DNA of 64,000 nt from Gadus chalcogrammus (taxonomy: Eukaryota > Chordata > Actinopteri > Gadiformes > Gadidae). The notes beneath the pieces are model-generated. The model saw only the letters and a program-made list of their open reading frames with translations, was not told the DNA's origin and made no database searches. Positions 37,563 to 50,090 of the stretch are shown in pieces. The stretch spans positions 12,527,821-12,591,820 of the forward strand of contig NC_079425.1 of NCBI RefSeq assembly GCF_026213295.1. The letters run 5' to 3'. Numbering within the stretch: the stretch's first letter is position 1; each line of letters starts with the position of its first letter. Position numbers and translations under genes: made by a program.

Positions 37563-39344
37563 TGTACCATGTGTGTATGATTTGATGTGTGTGTGGCTGT
37601 GGCTCTCTTGCTATATAAACGACACACAGAAGGGCAGGTAACCCATAAAACATCTGATATTAATTCAATTAATTAATGAAACAGCAGCCAGCTTCCTGTG
37701 ATATCAGCCAATAGAGGAGGAGAGTGAGAGACCTGCGCTGTCAGTAGCACATGTAGGCGGCAGATTAAAATTATATTTATTTATAAAAGCTATTTTATCC
37801 CTACTGCCATGACGCCTTGAACCAGAAGGTTAATGTTGGTTGGAAAGGCTTTGCTGAATTCTATTGTAAATTACATTAGTCACATCTAGCATTTCATCCC
37901 ACTGGTTTAACTGGTCCTTATTGTTTTCAGGACAGTTTTCTAGATGTTTTTCCATTTCCACTTTGGACTATAAAATATATATACATACATACATTATACT
38001 ATTTTGTGTGTCATATTAACGTTTTCATAAAATAAGTTCAAAGTAGGACCGATATCTCCCTCATTATAAAACCCAAAAACTTCTCCTTCACCCCAAGAGG
38101 TCAACATCCTCTTTCTCTCGATGTAGCATGTCTGTATATGGATATAGATATAACTATTAGAGTCATTAGAGTAATGCTTCACCAATATTATTTCTCCTGA
38201 CACCTCTGCTAAAGCTGTCCTCCCGTGTGCTTGAAGGCTGTTTAGAGGGAAGCGAGTGGGTCATGTTAGAGAGACAGAACAACAGTAGCAGCAGCAGCTG
38301 GGTGCTAGCAGAAGAGACGTGGAGTAAAGCTCTGCTATCAGCTCCACCATATGCGCCTCCGAGAGCAGCACCCCAAACCACCGAGCGTCGCCGCGCCAGA
38401 TGTTCCCTCCTGTATCGCTCCAAACGTTTTCCCCATAAACTGGGAACGCTGCGCTGCACTACAGTATGTGGCAAAGCAAACAGCATATTGTACGGTAAAA
38501 CAAACGTTTTTCCTATTCCTCTCTCTACTCTCTTCTTTGTTGCACAGCTATTTGGATGCTGAACAAATGTAGGAGCGTTTGCACACTGCCAGGGGAGTTG
38601 GAATTAGAATTAGTGGATCTTTATAGCCTGAGGAGAAGCCTATACAACCAATACACAGTGGGTCACATCGATATGTTGATTTTATTCAAGTGATTGATTG
38701 AGGACGGAAAAGTAATTGTACTGCTAGGGCTACACAGAGGCCCCGGAGGTCCTCAGCTTGGCGGCGATGGGAGCGTCAGCGTACGTGCGATATGTCTTTG
38801 TATCTGCATAGCAGTGAGGAGTGCAGACGCCCGCTCCCGCGTCTAAGACCCTCAGAGCAATGCTGAGCTTTCACATCCGTCTCTGCGGCGGTCTCATCTG
38901 ATCTGCTCTAGCGCTGACAGACCATCATGTCGTTATGTCGACAACACCCCGTTAGAACCCTGGGGGGGGGGGGGGTCACATGATCAGCCATGATGGAGGC
39001 TGATGCCTGGGATGCTGTCGGAGCAGCCGGCCCGCGATGACCTCTCCCTAGGGTGCGTTGGTTGGGGGGGGCAGGAGGGGGTGGTTAGAGTATGGGAGAC
39101 AAGAGGAGCTGAGCCAGCTGTTTCTCACACAAATTCCGCTGTTGTTCCCCTTCTAAACCTCTAAGGGAGCCCAGACACCCTTGCGTGTCCTCTATCGCTC
39201 GTTAAGTCTATCAGTCCGTACCGTGTCTGTGATGAGGAGCGATAGGCAATGGGGTCAGAGGAAACTTCCATGAGGTCAAGGGTCGCGTGGTTAAGATTAG
39301 AGCTGGAGATTTTGCCTCTGGTCAGTGTGCTCAGGGTCTAAACT
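37563..39344. other. Unique intron sequence
   Basis: G runs at 38961-38973 and 39065; otherwise repeat-free with no exon recognised. Confidence 0.45.
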
Positions 39345-39800
39345 GCTCTGTACAAGGTCTACACAACTAGGGTCCACACCACTATCTAATGGGTCTGCAC
39401 CACTAGGGTCTTCACCACTAGGGTCCAAACCACTATCTACAGGGTCTGCACCACTAGGGTCTACGCCATCATCTACTGGGTCTACACCCCTTGGGTCTAT
39501 ACCAATAGGGCCTACCCCACTATCTACAGGGTCTACACCTCTAGGGTCTACACCATCATCTACAGGGTCTACACCCCTTGGGTCTACACCAATAGGGCCT
39601 AACCCACTGTCTACAGGGTCTACACCATCATCTACTGGGTCTACACCATCATCTACTGGGTCTACACCCCTTGGGTCTACACCTCTAGGCGCTAAACCAC
39701 TATCTACAGGGTCTACACCACTTGGATTTATACCACCATCTTCAGGGTCTGCCTCATTTACCACAGGGTCTACACCACTATCTAAAGGGTCGACACAATT
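39345..39800. repeat. 15/21-bp minisatellite, open in frame on both strands
   Basis: Mixed 15-bp (GGGTCTACACCCCTT) and 21-bp units (the same start plus ATCTACA). All unit lengths are multiples of three and no stops occur, so frames of about 200 codons on minus (GVDPVDDGVDPRGVDP-like) and 165 on plus stay open. The minus frame has no ATG start before the array (its first codon is TTG) and no recognisable domain. Minisatellite is the safer call. Confidence 0.85.
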
Positions 39801-39904
39801 TAGTGGATCTTGGATCTCTTGAATCACTTTATTGAGAGAGGAAGGGCACGGGTGGCAGGATGGAGATGAATTGATGCTGCATTGGGAAGTTGGGAGTAAA
39901 TTAT

Positions 39905-39908
<4 letters not shown>

Positions 39909-39998
<90 letters not shown>
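39909..39998 (+). repeat. (TG)45 microsatellite
   Basis: Pure TG for 90 bp. Confidence 0.95.
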
Positions 39999-39999
<1 letters not shown>

Positions 40000-40379
40000 T
40001 GGGGTTGTCTGTGTTTGTGTTTGTGTGTGTTTGCACATGCACTCGAGGGCTGTGATTGTGTTATTACAGTTTACACTGCATTTTCTCTGCAACAAAAGTC
40101 AATGTGCTTAAAACGTAGACACTAGACAGGTTTGATTGATATGTAGTGTATTACAAATCTGATGTGTCGCTTTGTTGATTGTGTGTGAGCACCAGAGAGA
40201 GATAGAGAAAGAGAGGGGTGGAGATAATTATATATGCAGGCAGATAGAGAGAGCAGTAGAAAGAGTAATAGAGGAAGGAGACGATGCGACCAGAGTATAT
40301 TATCTGATACCACGGCTCAGCTCTAGATTGCTAATTATATTTATATTCCGCAAAGAGGGAGTAGATATATGTAAGATTA

Positions 40380-41150
40380 CCCTTTCGGGAATATTCCTCC
40401 ACTTTGAATTAGGGCGCGCTAGAATCAAATACTATGAATTTTTATTCTTCTTAATGAAGAAAAGGCCGTGTGGAAACAGCCGAGCCCAACTTGATTAAAG
40501 TGCGGTGCAGATTCTATAGATCACAGTCAGAGCTGCAAGGGCTGCTTTTAAATAGCCGTCCATTTAACACAGCGTTACGTTCTTAATGGCAAGGTGATAA
40601 TGCCGTCTTCATCCCGGGAATAAAGCGCTCCTGATGTATGCTTCTGAGTTAAAGCGGCGCTAGAGATCTTTACGACGGTAAGGATGGTACCGTCGATTTC
40701 AGTAATGAGTCAGGCGTCTGAACTAGTGTGTAGGAGGTGGAGGCGGGGGGCTAGAGGTAAAGAACGGTAGTGCAGGGAGAACTTTGCTATGTTGTTTCAA
40801 ATGGTATTATGGAGAGGATGGTTGGATCCGGTTATAATGATAGCCTTCCAGGGGTCTAGCCATCACAAGGCATTCCTGGAAGCTCTTAAATGTGCTCTAT
40901 AATTCAAGCGTTTCTAGTAATTATTCGAAGAACAAGAAATAGATAGACAAACATTTTAGAGGAATGTTTCCCTTCCGAGCTAAACGTGATGAGACATATC
41001 TTCGCTAAGTGGTTGAATGAATTTTATCACTTGGAGATAATTGGCATGCCAGCTTGTCTTACAGGGAAAAAGCTAATTGAAAATGTCTGAGACAGGCGGA
41101 GGGTTGATGCGCTGGACAGAAGCTCCCGCTGGGATGGTAAGCATCTCCCC
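40380..41150. other. Unique intron sequence, possible non-coding elements
   Basis: No repeats. It contains TTTAAATAGCC, CATTTAACACAGC, TATCACTTGGAGATAATTGG and AGCTAATTGAAAATGTC, i.e. homeobox-like TAATTG/TAATTA cores. No exon recognised. Confidence 0.25.
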
Positions 41151-41387
41151 CGAGACGCCACTACAATACAAACATCTGTTGGAGAACGCTCGCTTTTCCT
41201 TTTCTTCTGAGTGTTTCTTTCGTGGAACTATCGTGACTTCTTCCTCTACTTCTCTGGCCTCAATCATAAGCAAACAGTCAGGTGTCGCAGATCATCTTTG
41301 AGGCGGTGGCAGGATAGGATAGTCCTGGAGCAGGAGGCCCTACCGCCACCCTGCTCCTTAATGTCCTGTGTCTTGATCTATATTGTC

Positions 41388-41437
41388 AAAGGTCATTTTG
41401 GGATAAAAATCTCTGCTTAATAAGTAAATAGTAAATG
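41388..41437 (+). mobile_element. Retroposon 3' tail (SINE/LINE-type)
   Basis: Reads GGTCATTTTGGGATAAAAAT, CTCTGCTTAATAAGTAAATA, GTAAATG, matching at most positions the common teleost tail of the form GTCGCTTTGGATAAAAGCGT then CTGCTAAATGACTAAATG. A tRNA head just upstream (41300-41387) is not convincing. Confidence 0.5.
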
Positions 41438-42987
41438 TTTTTAATCACAAAATGTTTTCAATGAGGGGTTTCAACGCTTTCTCCCCTGCTCTGATGGTTA
41501 TTATATCTACATGTTGAACAATAAATACATTTCACTAAAACCATATCACACATCAGAACTTATCGGAAGCACAGACCTCTGTTTAGGACCAAAATCACAT
41601 TCAATCAAGCCGAGTTTATGTGAATATTCTAGTAGCTTCGCTCCTTTCCTTCATTTAAAACGGAGATCCATCACAAACTCTGTCCCAGCCCTGCCTGGTT
41701 CCGTACTTGAACATCATCCTCTGAGCCTCTAAATCCACTTCAAATAAGTATTTGAGGACAACATCAGAATTAATTTATCAACCAACGGCCTAATGGAAAG
41801 ATATATTGTCCCCTGACAGAATTTCCACTATCAAAGTTTGGTTTATCTCTATCTGTTTCCTTCATTTATAAGTTGAAATTAATTAATTAATCCTTTAATA
41901 TTTTAGCGTTTTCCTTCCGACTCAACATTTTGCAGTCCCTGATTTTGGAATCCTGATTTTGGCATTCTGTTTAACAGGGATGTCTTCGTCAAAGTTTTTT
42001 TTTTTATTAACTCATCACCAGAATAATCACGTCTACATAAGGGCGTTGAGGGCAGTGTATGTAGCTTGCTGGGATCCGTGGGGGTCAAGTTGTTGGGGGT
42101 CGTCTGTTGTGTGTGGATGACCTCATGGCCTGGATTAGCCCTGTAGAGAGGTTAATCCAGCCTCTTCCATCAGTGACACCACAACACGGTGTCAGATTAA
42201 CTTCAGACACTTCTGATGCCCTGGGTGGCTGGTAATTAAGTGGCCTTAGACACATGTGCGCACACACATACACACATAACCAAACACACACTTTAGCTCA
42301 ACACATGCTAAACGCAGAGACACACACAAACTCCCATACCAAACACACAAAATTCATACACATACAATCAAACACAAACACACACACACACACTCACTCA
42401 AACCCAAGCCTACGCAGCATGTTCTCTCTAAAACCCTTGACAGCTTGACATTCATTGTTAGATACTTTGGTACTCTAATGGATTTCCCCGGGAGCCTTTA
42501 AACAAACGCAATTAGTCGTGTCAGAGGTCCAGAGCGCCTGGTGTTGGGTCGCGTTGCCCATTTACACTTAATTACCGCTGCTTTTCAAGCGGCTTCACGC
42601 CACCTCAACACCCCCGCCTGGTCCCTGACCTACGACCCCTGCAGACAAACATCTTATTTAAGTACACTAAGTACATCTTCTTCCTCGTCCTCTTGTCTTC
42701 ACGTTCTGTTTCCATATCAGCTCGCATTCACAAATATTAAGCCAGCACTTCTTCGTTCTCCGGCACGTGGTGGTGTTGTCTCAATTCAATTCAGATCTGG
42801 CAGTCTCAGGATGGAAAATATATTTATGTCTACAAATACGTTGTCCGGAAACCTCCCCGGTGTGAGCGACAATGCGCTGCAGTCGAGGGATCAGAGTTGT
42901 CGAGTCTCTCTTGGATAGAGGGAGAGGGATCTGTTTTTCCATCTTTATGTTGCTGTATCTTAACTCAAATCAACGGCAGGTGGAAGG
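41438..42987. other. Unique non-coding sequence
   Basis: 42470-42620 is repeat-free with TTTAAACAAACGCAATTAGT and CACTTAATTACCGC, possibly regulatory. The 125-codon frame at 42541-42918 is not recognised. Confidence 0.35.
42254..42395 (+). repeat. CA-rich degenerate tract
   Basis: CACACA interspersed with ATACAC and CAAACA. Confidence 0.75.
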
Positions 42988-43042
42988 GATGATGATGATG
43001 AAGATTATCTTGATGATCTTGGCGATGATCTTGGTAAGGATG

Positions 43043-43087
<45 letters not shown>
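42988..43087 (+). repeat. (GAT)n trinucleotide microsatellite
   Basis: Degenerate GATGAT from 42988, pure from about 43045 to 43087. Confidence 0.92.
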
Positions 43088-43413
43088 TCGGTATAGTGTG
43101 TCGGGGTTGTGGGCCCTACTGTACTTCAGCAGCGGGATATCGCCCGGTTATCTCTGTGACAACTGCATGATTGTTTTGGGCCGAGGACAGCTGAACAGAT
43201 GTCTCTGTTAGCCGAGACAGATGCCACCCTGCTGTTTTAAAACCTCATTGTGGGGTTGGGTGAGGTGGCTTTTAACCATCAACTCTAGCCCCCCATCCCA
43301 CCACCCCTTCCCCTGAGACTGAACAGACTCATTCCCCTCGATCGGGACGAGAATGAAACAATCTCCTTAAGTCATTATCCCTCCAGTCTCCCAGCATCCC
43401 CTCCCACCACCAC

Positions 43414-43414
<1 letters not shown>

Positions 43415-43502
<88 letters not shown>
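43415..43502 (+). repeat. 88-bp pure poly(C) tract
   Basis: Eighty-eight consecutive C's on + (poly(G) on minus). Homopolymers of G/C this long are very rare in genomes. It could be real or an assembly or polishing artefact. The Gly-rich minus frames are meaningless. Confidence 0.9.
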
Positions 43503-43699
43503 AGCTCCCCCTTCATTACCACCGAACAAACAGACTCTCGGATGAATCGCTCTCCCGTGAAACCACGCATATCAACACAAACTCCCGGGTCAGCCGCCTC
43601 CCCGCCCCCGGTGGTATGGATGTGATATGCGCCCCCTCCCCGGGCACGGCGTACATAACAAACCACCATTCAGATGTCGGCCAGCCCTCTCGATGCCTG

Positions 43700-43905
43700 C
43701 CCAGGGGCCCTGCGCTCTCTCTCACTCTCTTTGTCTCTCTGTGTCTCTCTTTCTATTTTCCTCCCTCTCTGTCTCGCTCTCTGTGTCTCTGTTACTCTCT
43801 GTGTCTCTTTCTCTCTTTCGCTCTGGCTCTCTCTCTCTCCCTCTCTCTCTCTCTATCTCTCTCCCTCTCTCTCTCCCTCTCTCTCTCCCTCTCTCTTTCT
43901 CCATT
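43700..43905 (+). repeat. (CT)n-rich degenerate microsatellite
   Basis: CTCTGTCTCT and CTCCCTCTCT variants, never long and pure. Confidence 0.88.
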
Positions 43906-44036
43906 TGCCATCTTCTTCCTTTCAACTTCCTTGCGCTCTCCTCCTTTCTTCTTCCTCAAGTTATGTCTACTCTCTCTGCGCCTTCTGTGCCAGCTCTGGT
44001 GCCTCCCCTGTGCTTGACTGAGGCTGATCTGAAACC

Positions 44037-44432
44037 CTCCCTAAACTCCCCAGTAACCTCCTCCCTTGCACTCTCCAAAGCCTCCTCTCTAGCCTCCTCC
44101 CTAGCCTCCCCCCTAACCTCTTGTCCAGCCTCCTCACTAACCTCCTCCCTAACCTCTTGTCCAGCCTCCTCACTAACCTCCTCCCTAACCTCTTCTCTAG
44201 CCTCCTCACTAACGTCCTCCCTAACCTCTTCCCTAGCCTCCTCACTAACCTCCTCCCTAACCTCTTCTCTAGCCTCCTCACTAACGTCCTCCCTAACCTC
44301 TTCCCTAGCCTCCTCACTAACCACCTCCCTAACCTCTTGTCTAGCCTCCTCCCTAGCCTTCTCAATAGCCTCAGCCCTAGCCTCCTCACTAAAATCCTTC
44401 CTAGCCTTCTTCAAAGCCTCCCCTCTCTAGCG
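44037..44432 (+). repeat. 36-bp higher-order minisatellite of 12-bp subunits
   Basis: Subunits of form GCCTCCTCACTA, ACCTCCTCCCTA and ACCTCTTGTCCA/ACCTCTTCTCTA alternate to give a 36-bp repeat, about eight times, with single 12-bp subunits at both ends. ORFs on both strands remain open because 12 and 36 are multiples of three. Confidence 0.9.
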
Positions 44433-44938
44433 TCCGCCGTAGCCTCTTCCCTACCCTCCTCCCAGGCCTTTAACCAGAGGCTAAAACCCTGCCAGTATGA
44501 CACTGCTCCTCATCCTCTCCTGGGTGGAGCAGCAGGAGGAGGTTGGGGGAGGTAGGGGTTGGTACCAGAGGGTAAAACCCTGCCAGTGTGATCCTGCTCC
44601 TCTTAGTGAGCGTCTATCCTTCAGAGGCTTGCAGAGTAATTTAATTTGAGGTAATTGTAGCGCGGATCCGTAATTAAAAGGATTAAAATCCAAGCCATTT
44701 ATAGATGGGCTCAAGGAAAGGGAAGACAAAGGCCCTCTGGCATCGCTCTAAAACTAGCATCCATCGCTAACTAGCATCCCCTTGCTAGTTAGCATTCCAT
44801 AATTACTTACCTAGTTACACACACTTAGTTTGTTTTGTTTGTTATCACACACTAAGTTTGATCATTGTGTGTAAGTGTACTTGTGTGCATGTGTGTTCTT
44901 GTTCTTGTGTGTAGGCATGTATTTTAACACATTGATTA

Positions 44939-44968
44939 GTGTGTGCGTGTGTGTGTCTGTATCCATGT

Positions 44969-45061
<93 letters not shown>

Positions 45062-45154
45062 TTGCATATGTGTGTTTGGTTTGTGTATCCGTGTTCATGT
45101 CTGTGTGTGTGTGTGTGGTTGTATATGTGTGTTTGGTTTGTGTATCCGTGTTTA

Positions 45155-45195
<41 letters not shown>

Positions 45196-45309
45196 CGTGT
45201 GTTTGTGTGAGGTATGTTTGTGGGTGTGTGTGTGTGTGTGTGTTTTATGTGTAAATGTGTGTGCGTTTCTGTCTCTATATGTGTGTCTCTTCATGTGTGT
45301 GTGTGTCCT
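44939..45309 (+). repeat. (GT)n microsatellite with an internal 58-bp duplication
   Basis: Pure TG at about 44970-45060. Then TTTGGTTTGTGTATCCGTGT with its GT-rich context appears twice (about 45074 and 45132). Confidence 0.93.
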
Positions 45310-45397
45310 CTCCACGCCTGCCATGGTCTCCCTGCTCATCACTGCAGAGGTCGCGACCTCATCACTGGGTCAGAACCTGCCGGAGCTCTGACTTTCA

Positions 45398-45735
45398 GAA
45401 GATGGGGGGAGGAGACGGAGGAACGGGGGGGGGGGGAGAGATGGAGAGATGGGGGGGAGGCACGGAGAGATGGGGGGGCCGAGGGGGGTGAGAAGATCAG
45501 GGGGGGTCATCAAATGTCTGTTGACAGAGCAGGAGGGAAGGAGTGATGCAGATAGGACGGGGGAGGGGTGGAGGGGGTGCGAAGGAGAGGGGGACAAACT
45601 CTGACTGTAGCAGAGAGAGGGTGGTGAGAAGGGGAGGGGGGGGACCTCTGACTGTAGCAGGGAGATGGTGCGATCACAGAAGGAGGGATGGCGAGAGGGA
45701 TGGAGGAAGGATCGGGGTAGAGGGCAAAGGGGTGG
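45398..45735 (+). repeat. G-rich degenerate tract
   Basis: Runs of 5-10 G's separated by AGATGG and AGGAG, with a repeated CTCTGACTGTAGCAGRGAGA element at about 45598 and 45644. The sequence has G-quadruplex potential. Confidence 0.7.
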
Positions 45736-47703
45736 CGTGGCTGCTCTGACTAGAGCAGCGCAGCAGGGATACGGACGGAGAGATGGAGGAATGGGTTTTG
45801 ACAGACTGCCATTTACAATTTAATGGTCATCCCTCTCTCTACTCAGCCTGCTGATTGGTTCCTTTGTCTGTTAGCTGCTTTCTGATTGGTTCCTAGCCAA
45901 TCCTGACAACAGTATGTCCTTCTGTCTGGTGATCTCATTCAGTGGTTGTCAAACCTTTTTGGCGTGGATCTTAGGTCTGCGAACTATCGTGTTTCCAACT
46001 CTTTAATTGTTTGTGTTTTGACCCTCTCAAAATCGTACAGGGATATGATCCCCAATTTAACATCTGTTCAGCGAACATCACTAATTATTTGGCGATCTGT
46101 TTGGACTAGACCTTTCAAAGCTGAATTGGTTTATAAGCAATACATCTTTATATGTGATCTCAATCAAGTATTATTCTTTTTTTCAAATTTCTTAAAAAAT
46201 GTGTGGCCTTGGGTAAAAGTAAACTGACTTCAATTCGTCAGAGCTGTCTACGGAATATAAACTACTTTTTAAATATGATTAAAAGTGAACCAACATCTTG
46301 CTGTAGGAGAGATGAATGAGTCGTCGTGTGGAGTAAAGGAGTCGGTGAAATCTCGCGTCAGCGTGGTGGTTGGTTTGATGAGATACAAACTGACACTAGA
46401 AGCTGAGAGACAGCACAGAGCATCCCTGTTGCTTACCGCCAGCCAAGCACTAACTGGGCTGAAAGTAAAACGGATCACACATCGCTTTTCTCACAAACTT
46501 TATTTAAGACAACAAATACACCAAACCAGGAAGTATCACAGGCGTCATATAAGATCGATCGTACGCTCACGCCTGGTTGATTTGGGAAGAGCTGCATAGA
46601 AAAGTCATTCTCAACCGAAATGGAATCCCATTTTTTTACCTCTCCCCTGTGTTTTCTGAAATTGGTCATCTGTATTCCACTAGTAAAGACAGACAAGGTG
46701 GTCTTGGTGTAAGAGAAGGGTATTATAGAAAAGGTCCTTATATACCAGTTTATTTATTGATTTAGTTCGGTCACTATTACTTTAAGTGGTTTCTTTCCCT
46801 TTAAAGGCTTTTGGTAATGTGGTATCCCATAATGCCTGTGGGAGAGGAAGGAACAGGCTTACGCTAATGGGAGGGACAGGAAACATACTTACATGTTGGT
46901 GGTAGAGACAGGGAGAATGGTATCATGCTAGTGAGGGATACCGGGGTCCCAATCACTTGTAAGCACTCGATTTTCATTGTTTTGCATGTGATTGGTTTAG
47001 AATGACAGCTCATTAGAAGAATGTAAATCATTCTTAATAAATCCTCTTATAGCCAATGGGACGCTCTATGTATCATTATGCAATGTTTTGTAATTATTGT
47101 TCCTCCAGATTATAGCATAACTGCAAATTAGAAAATTCAGGCAAACGTGCCAGCCCACCCCCCCTCAAAGTGTGATACACAACCCATGTGTGATGAGGTG
47201 TAAACATGTGAGAAATGGTGTGACGGCGCATGGTTGAGCCGGGCTAACGTGGCTAACAGTCTCAACGTCCTTGACAAGTTCACAGTTTGCAGAGCAGCAA
47301 ATTTAATTTCCATGGCTGGAAATTTTCAAAGGTATCACCTGGTGTAATTGCCAGACTAGTGAATCCATAAATCATTGTTCAGTAAGGTCATCTTGTAATT
47401 TCTTCTCTAATGCTGGCATTTATTTTCCTCGCCTCCCCTCCTTCTACTGGTTTCATCTCGCCAGGTCATTTGAAAGATTAATTGCTGCCATCTTCAAAAA
47501 CAACAAATTAGTTTCACTCATGTACCTGCGTAAAAAAAAAAGAGGATTGCCAAACATATAAACTGTTACACAGACCAAGAGCTTTCTGGGAATCTCCCTT
47601 GCTCTCTCCCTCTCTCCCTCTCTCTCTAAACACATTAAATATAAATATACTATACTAAAATATGTAAATGTAATCGAGAGATTATATATCTACACTTTAC
47701 ACT

Positions 47704-47707
<4 letters not shown>
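45736..47707. other. Unique non-coding sequence
   Basis: A short direct repeat CTGATTGGTTCCT occurs at 45851 and 45881. 47270-47430 resembles conserved intron DNA (CCATGGCTGGAAATTTTCAA). A 104-codon frame at 46285-46599 is unrecognised. Confidence 0.4.
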
Positions 47708-47797
<90 letters not shown>

Positions 47798-47822
47798 TGA
47801 TGGGAGATGCATGTGGTGCACC

Positions 47823-47852
<30 letters not shown>
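47708..47852 (+). repeat. Compound (CT)n - (TA)n - (TG)n microsatellite
   Basis: CT at 47708-47752, TA at 47755-47794, a 30-bp spacer, then TG at 47826-47852. Confidence 0.95.
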
Positions 47853-47853
<1 letters not shown>

Positions 47854-48377
47854 TGACCAGAACTCGTCCTGGACGAACTGCAGACAATATTGGTTGTTAT
47901 TGAAGCGCTGCTTCAGAGGCTGTGCTGGCTGCCCTCCCACTCACAGATGGATATTGGATGTGGCTTCTGGGCTGAGCAGACTTCCAGCGCCGATGTGATG
48001 GACACTTAATTACTTGGCTGACACAAGTTATCCACCACCTGCACCCAACACGCGCCAGGCCCTCACCTCCACCCCCCCTCTCTCTCCAGGAGTCATCCTC
48101 TTCTCCCATGTTTTTCCTACCACTCCATCCGGCTGTTGTCCTTTTCTTTCTTTGGCTCACTTGTTGTTCTTTCTCTCCTTCATAGCCACTACATTCAGGA
48201 AGTATTTGTTCTAGTTTGTCTTGTGTGACACTGCCCCTGGGTACTGTAGTCCTCTGCTGGATGCTAGGTCACCTGTAATGATTCATATGATCTTACTAAT
48301 TAGGCCTTCTCTCCAGTGACATGGCCGCACGACGCATTCCAAGCCAATAAGCCGGGTGAGCACAAAGACGGTCTGCC
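47853..48377. other. Unique non-coding sequence
   Basis: Nothing recognised. Confidence 0.45.
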
Positions 48378-48836
48378 AACCTTATTCTACCAGTTAAGAG
48401 CTCTCAAAAATTGACATATTGAAGCCTACCTGTTAAAACCAGTATGGAAAAAAAATAACAATCAAAAAATATTTTCTACCAATTTAGAAGCTCTAAAAGA
48501 CCACCTATTAAATCAGTTCAGAGCCCTTCAAAAAACATTGAATTTACAAGTTTCAAAACCATTGTATTATAATAGTTGAGTGGTCTCAACAACGAATTAT
48601 TCAATAGTTTAAAGGTCTAATAAACAACTAATTCTACAGTGGAGAGACAAAAATACCAAACTTTTCTCCCAGTTTAGAGAGCTCTAAAACAGCAACCTTT
48701 TCTACCGGTTTAAGAAAGCTCTTAAACCCAACCTATTCCACAGATTAGAGCTTCATAAACCAATTTATTCTACCAGTTTAGATAGCTCAAAAAACAATTT
48801 ATTTTGTCTTTTTATTCTACGATTCTAGCAAAAAAT
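48378..48836 (+). repeat. Degenerate ~38-40-bp minisatellite
   Basis: About eleven units with TTCTACCAGTTTAGAGAGCT followed by CTAAAAACCAACC, considerably diverged. Confidence 0.7.
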
Positions 48837-49204
48837 GCAGCAAAGCTGCATTTGTGCTGCGTCTGATTTGCTCAATTGAAATTATATTATTGTAGTTATT
48901 GTTTGTGTTGCGCAACAAATATGAGGAAAAATTTGCGCCCTGCATGCTTGGATTAATATGAACGTATTCTATCATAACAAGTTTAGAGAGCAAATCCATC
49001 CCAGCTCCTGGTTCATTTATCCTGCTAGTACAAAGATGCATTGGGCATATGGCTGTTAGCTAAACAATTAAAACAAGGAGACAACATGGATTAGGGTGCG
49101 AACAGCAACAGTGTGTATAGACAACACAAGATGATCGTCAATCTTCTCACAACCTTCTCAACAACCATCTCCTCTGCTCACCCTATGTGTTGCTGATTAA
49201 AAGG

Positions 49205-49500
49205 AAATGGCAATAAAACAATTCTGTGTGACAAGTTAGGCGGCAAGGGCCTATTTTTCCAAGCCTACTGTATTTCTGTAATTCAATTCCCCTTTAATAG
49301 AGCGCCAGGGCCTGTCCCCCTCAGGTGGCTATGAATAAGTTTACGTGTAGGCAGAGCGGCTCTGAAATTACAATTATTACCGCAGAAGATGTATCTCAAC
49401 AGTGCAATTACTTGGCTCTCAGGGGATTAACAAGACTCCGTTTTATTACCAGACTCCTGGAGGGCCTCGGTAACGACCAACACCGAGAATTATGTCTGCC
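49205..49500. other. Candidate conserved non-coding element
   Basis: Complex, repeat-free sequence with AATTCAATTCCCCTTTAATA, GAAATTACAATTATTACC and GGGATTAACAAG. It looks like unique intronic regulatory DNA; the frame through it is not a recognised protein. Confidence 0.22.
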
Positions 49501-49557
49501 TCATGGTGTAGTACACATCTTCCTCCCTTCTATCTCTCTCCTTTCATCCCTTCCTCT

Positions 49558-49734
49558 CTATCTTCATCATTCTCTCTCTCTCTTACTCTCCACTCTATTC
49601 CCCACTCCCTCTCTTTCTCTTCTTCCTTTCTCTCTATTCCTCTTGATTTCTTTAACTTCTTGTTTCTTTCTTTTCTCTCCCTCTCTCTCTCTCTCTCTGT
49701 CTCTCTCTATCTCTCTCTCCCTCTGTCTCTCTCG

Positions 49735-49771
<37 letters not shown>

Positions 49772-49781
49772 CTCTCTCTCC

Positions 49782-49875
<94 letters not shown>
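49558..49875 (+). repeat. (CT)n microsatellite
   Basis: Degenerate CT from 49558; pure at about 49791-49874. Confidence 0.95.
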
Positions 49876-49878
<3 letters not shown>

Positions 49879-50003
49879 CTGCTCTCCCTCTCACAAAATA
49901 TGTGCCATCCTCTATTGCTCTCTCTGCCATTCTCCCACCTTCTCCATATCCTTGTCTCACTATCCATCTCTCCCTCTATTTACATCTGTGTCTCTCCTGC
50001 AGT

Positions 50004-50006
50004 CCC

Positions 50007-50087
<81 letters not shown>
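50004..50087 (+). repeat. (C)14 + (CT)n microsatellite
   Basis: A C run at 50004-50017 followed by 35 CT repeats. Confidence 0.95.

Positions 50088-50090
<3 letters not shown>

Noticed and set aside
43956..44555. 152-codon Glu/Arg-rich (REEVSEEAREEV) coiled-coil-like minus ORF
   Set aside because: Encoded entirely by the 36-bp minisatellite; the opposite strand is equally open.
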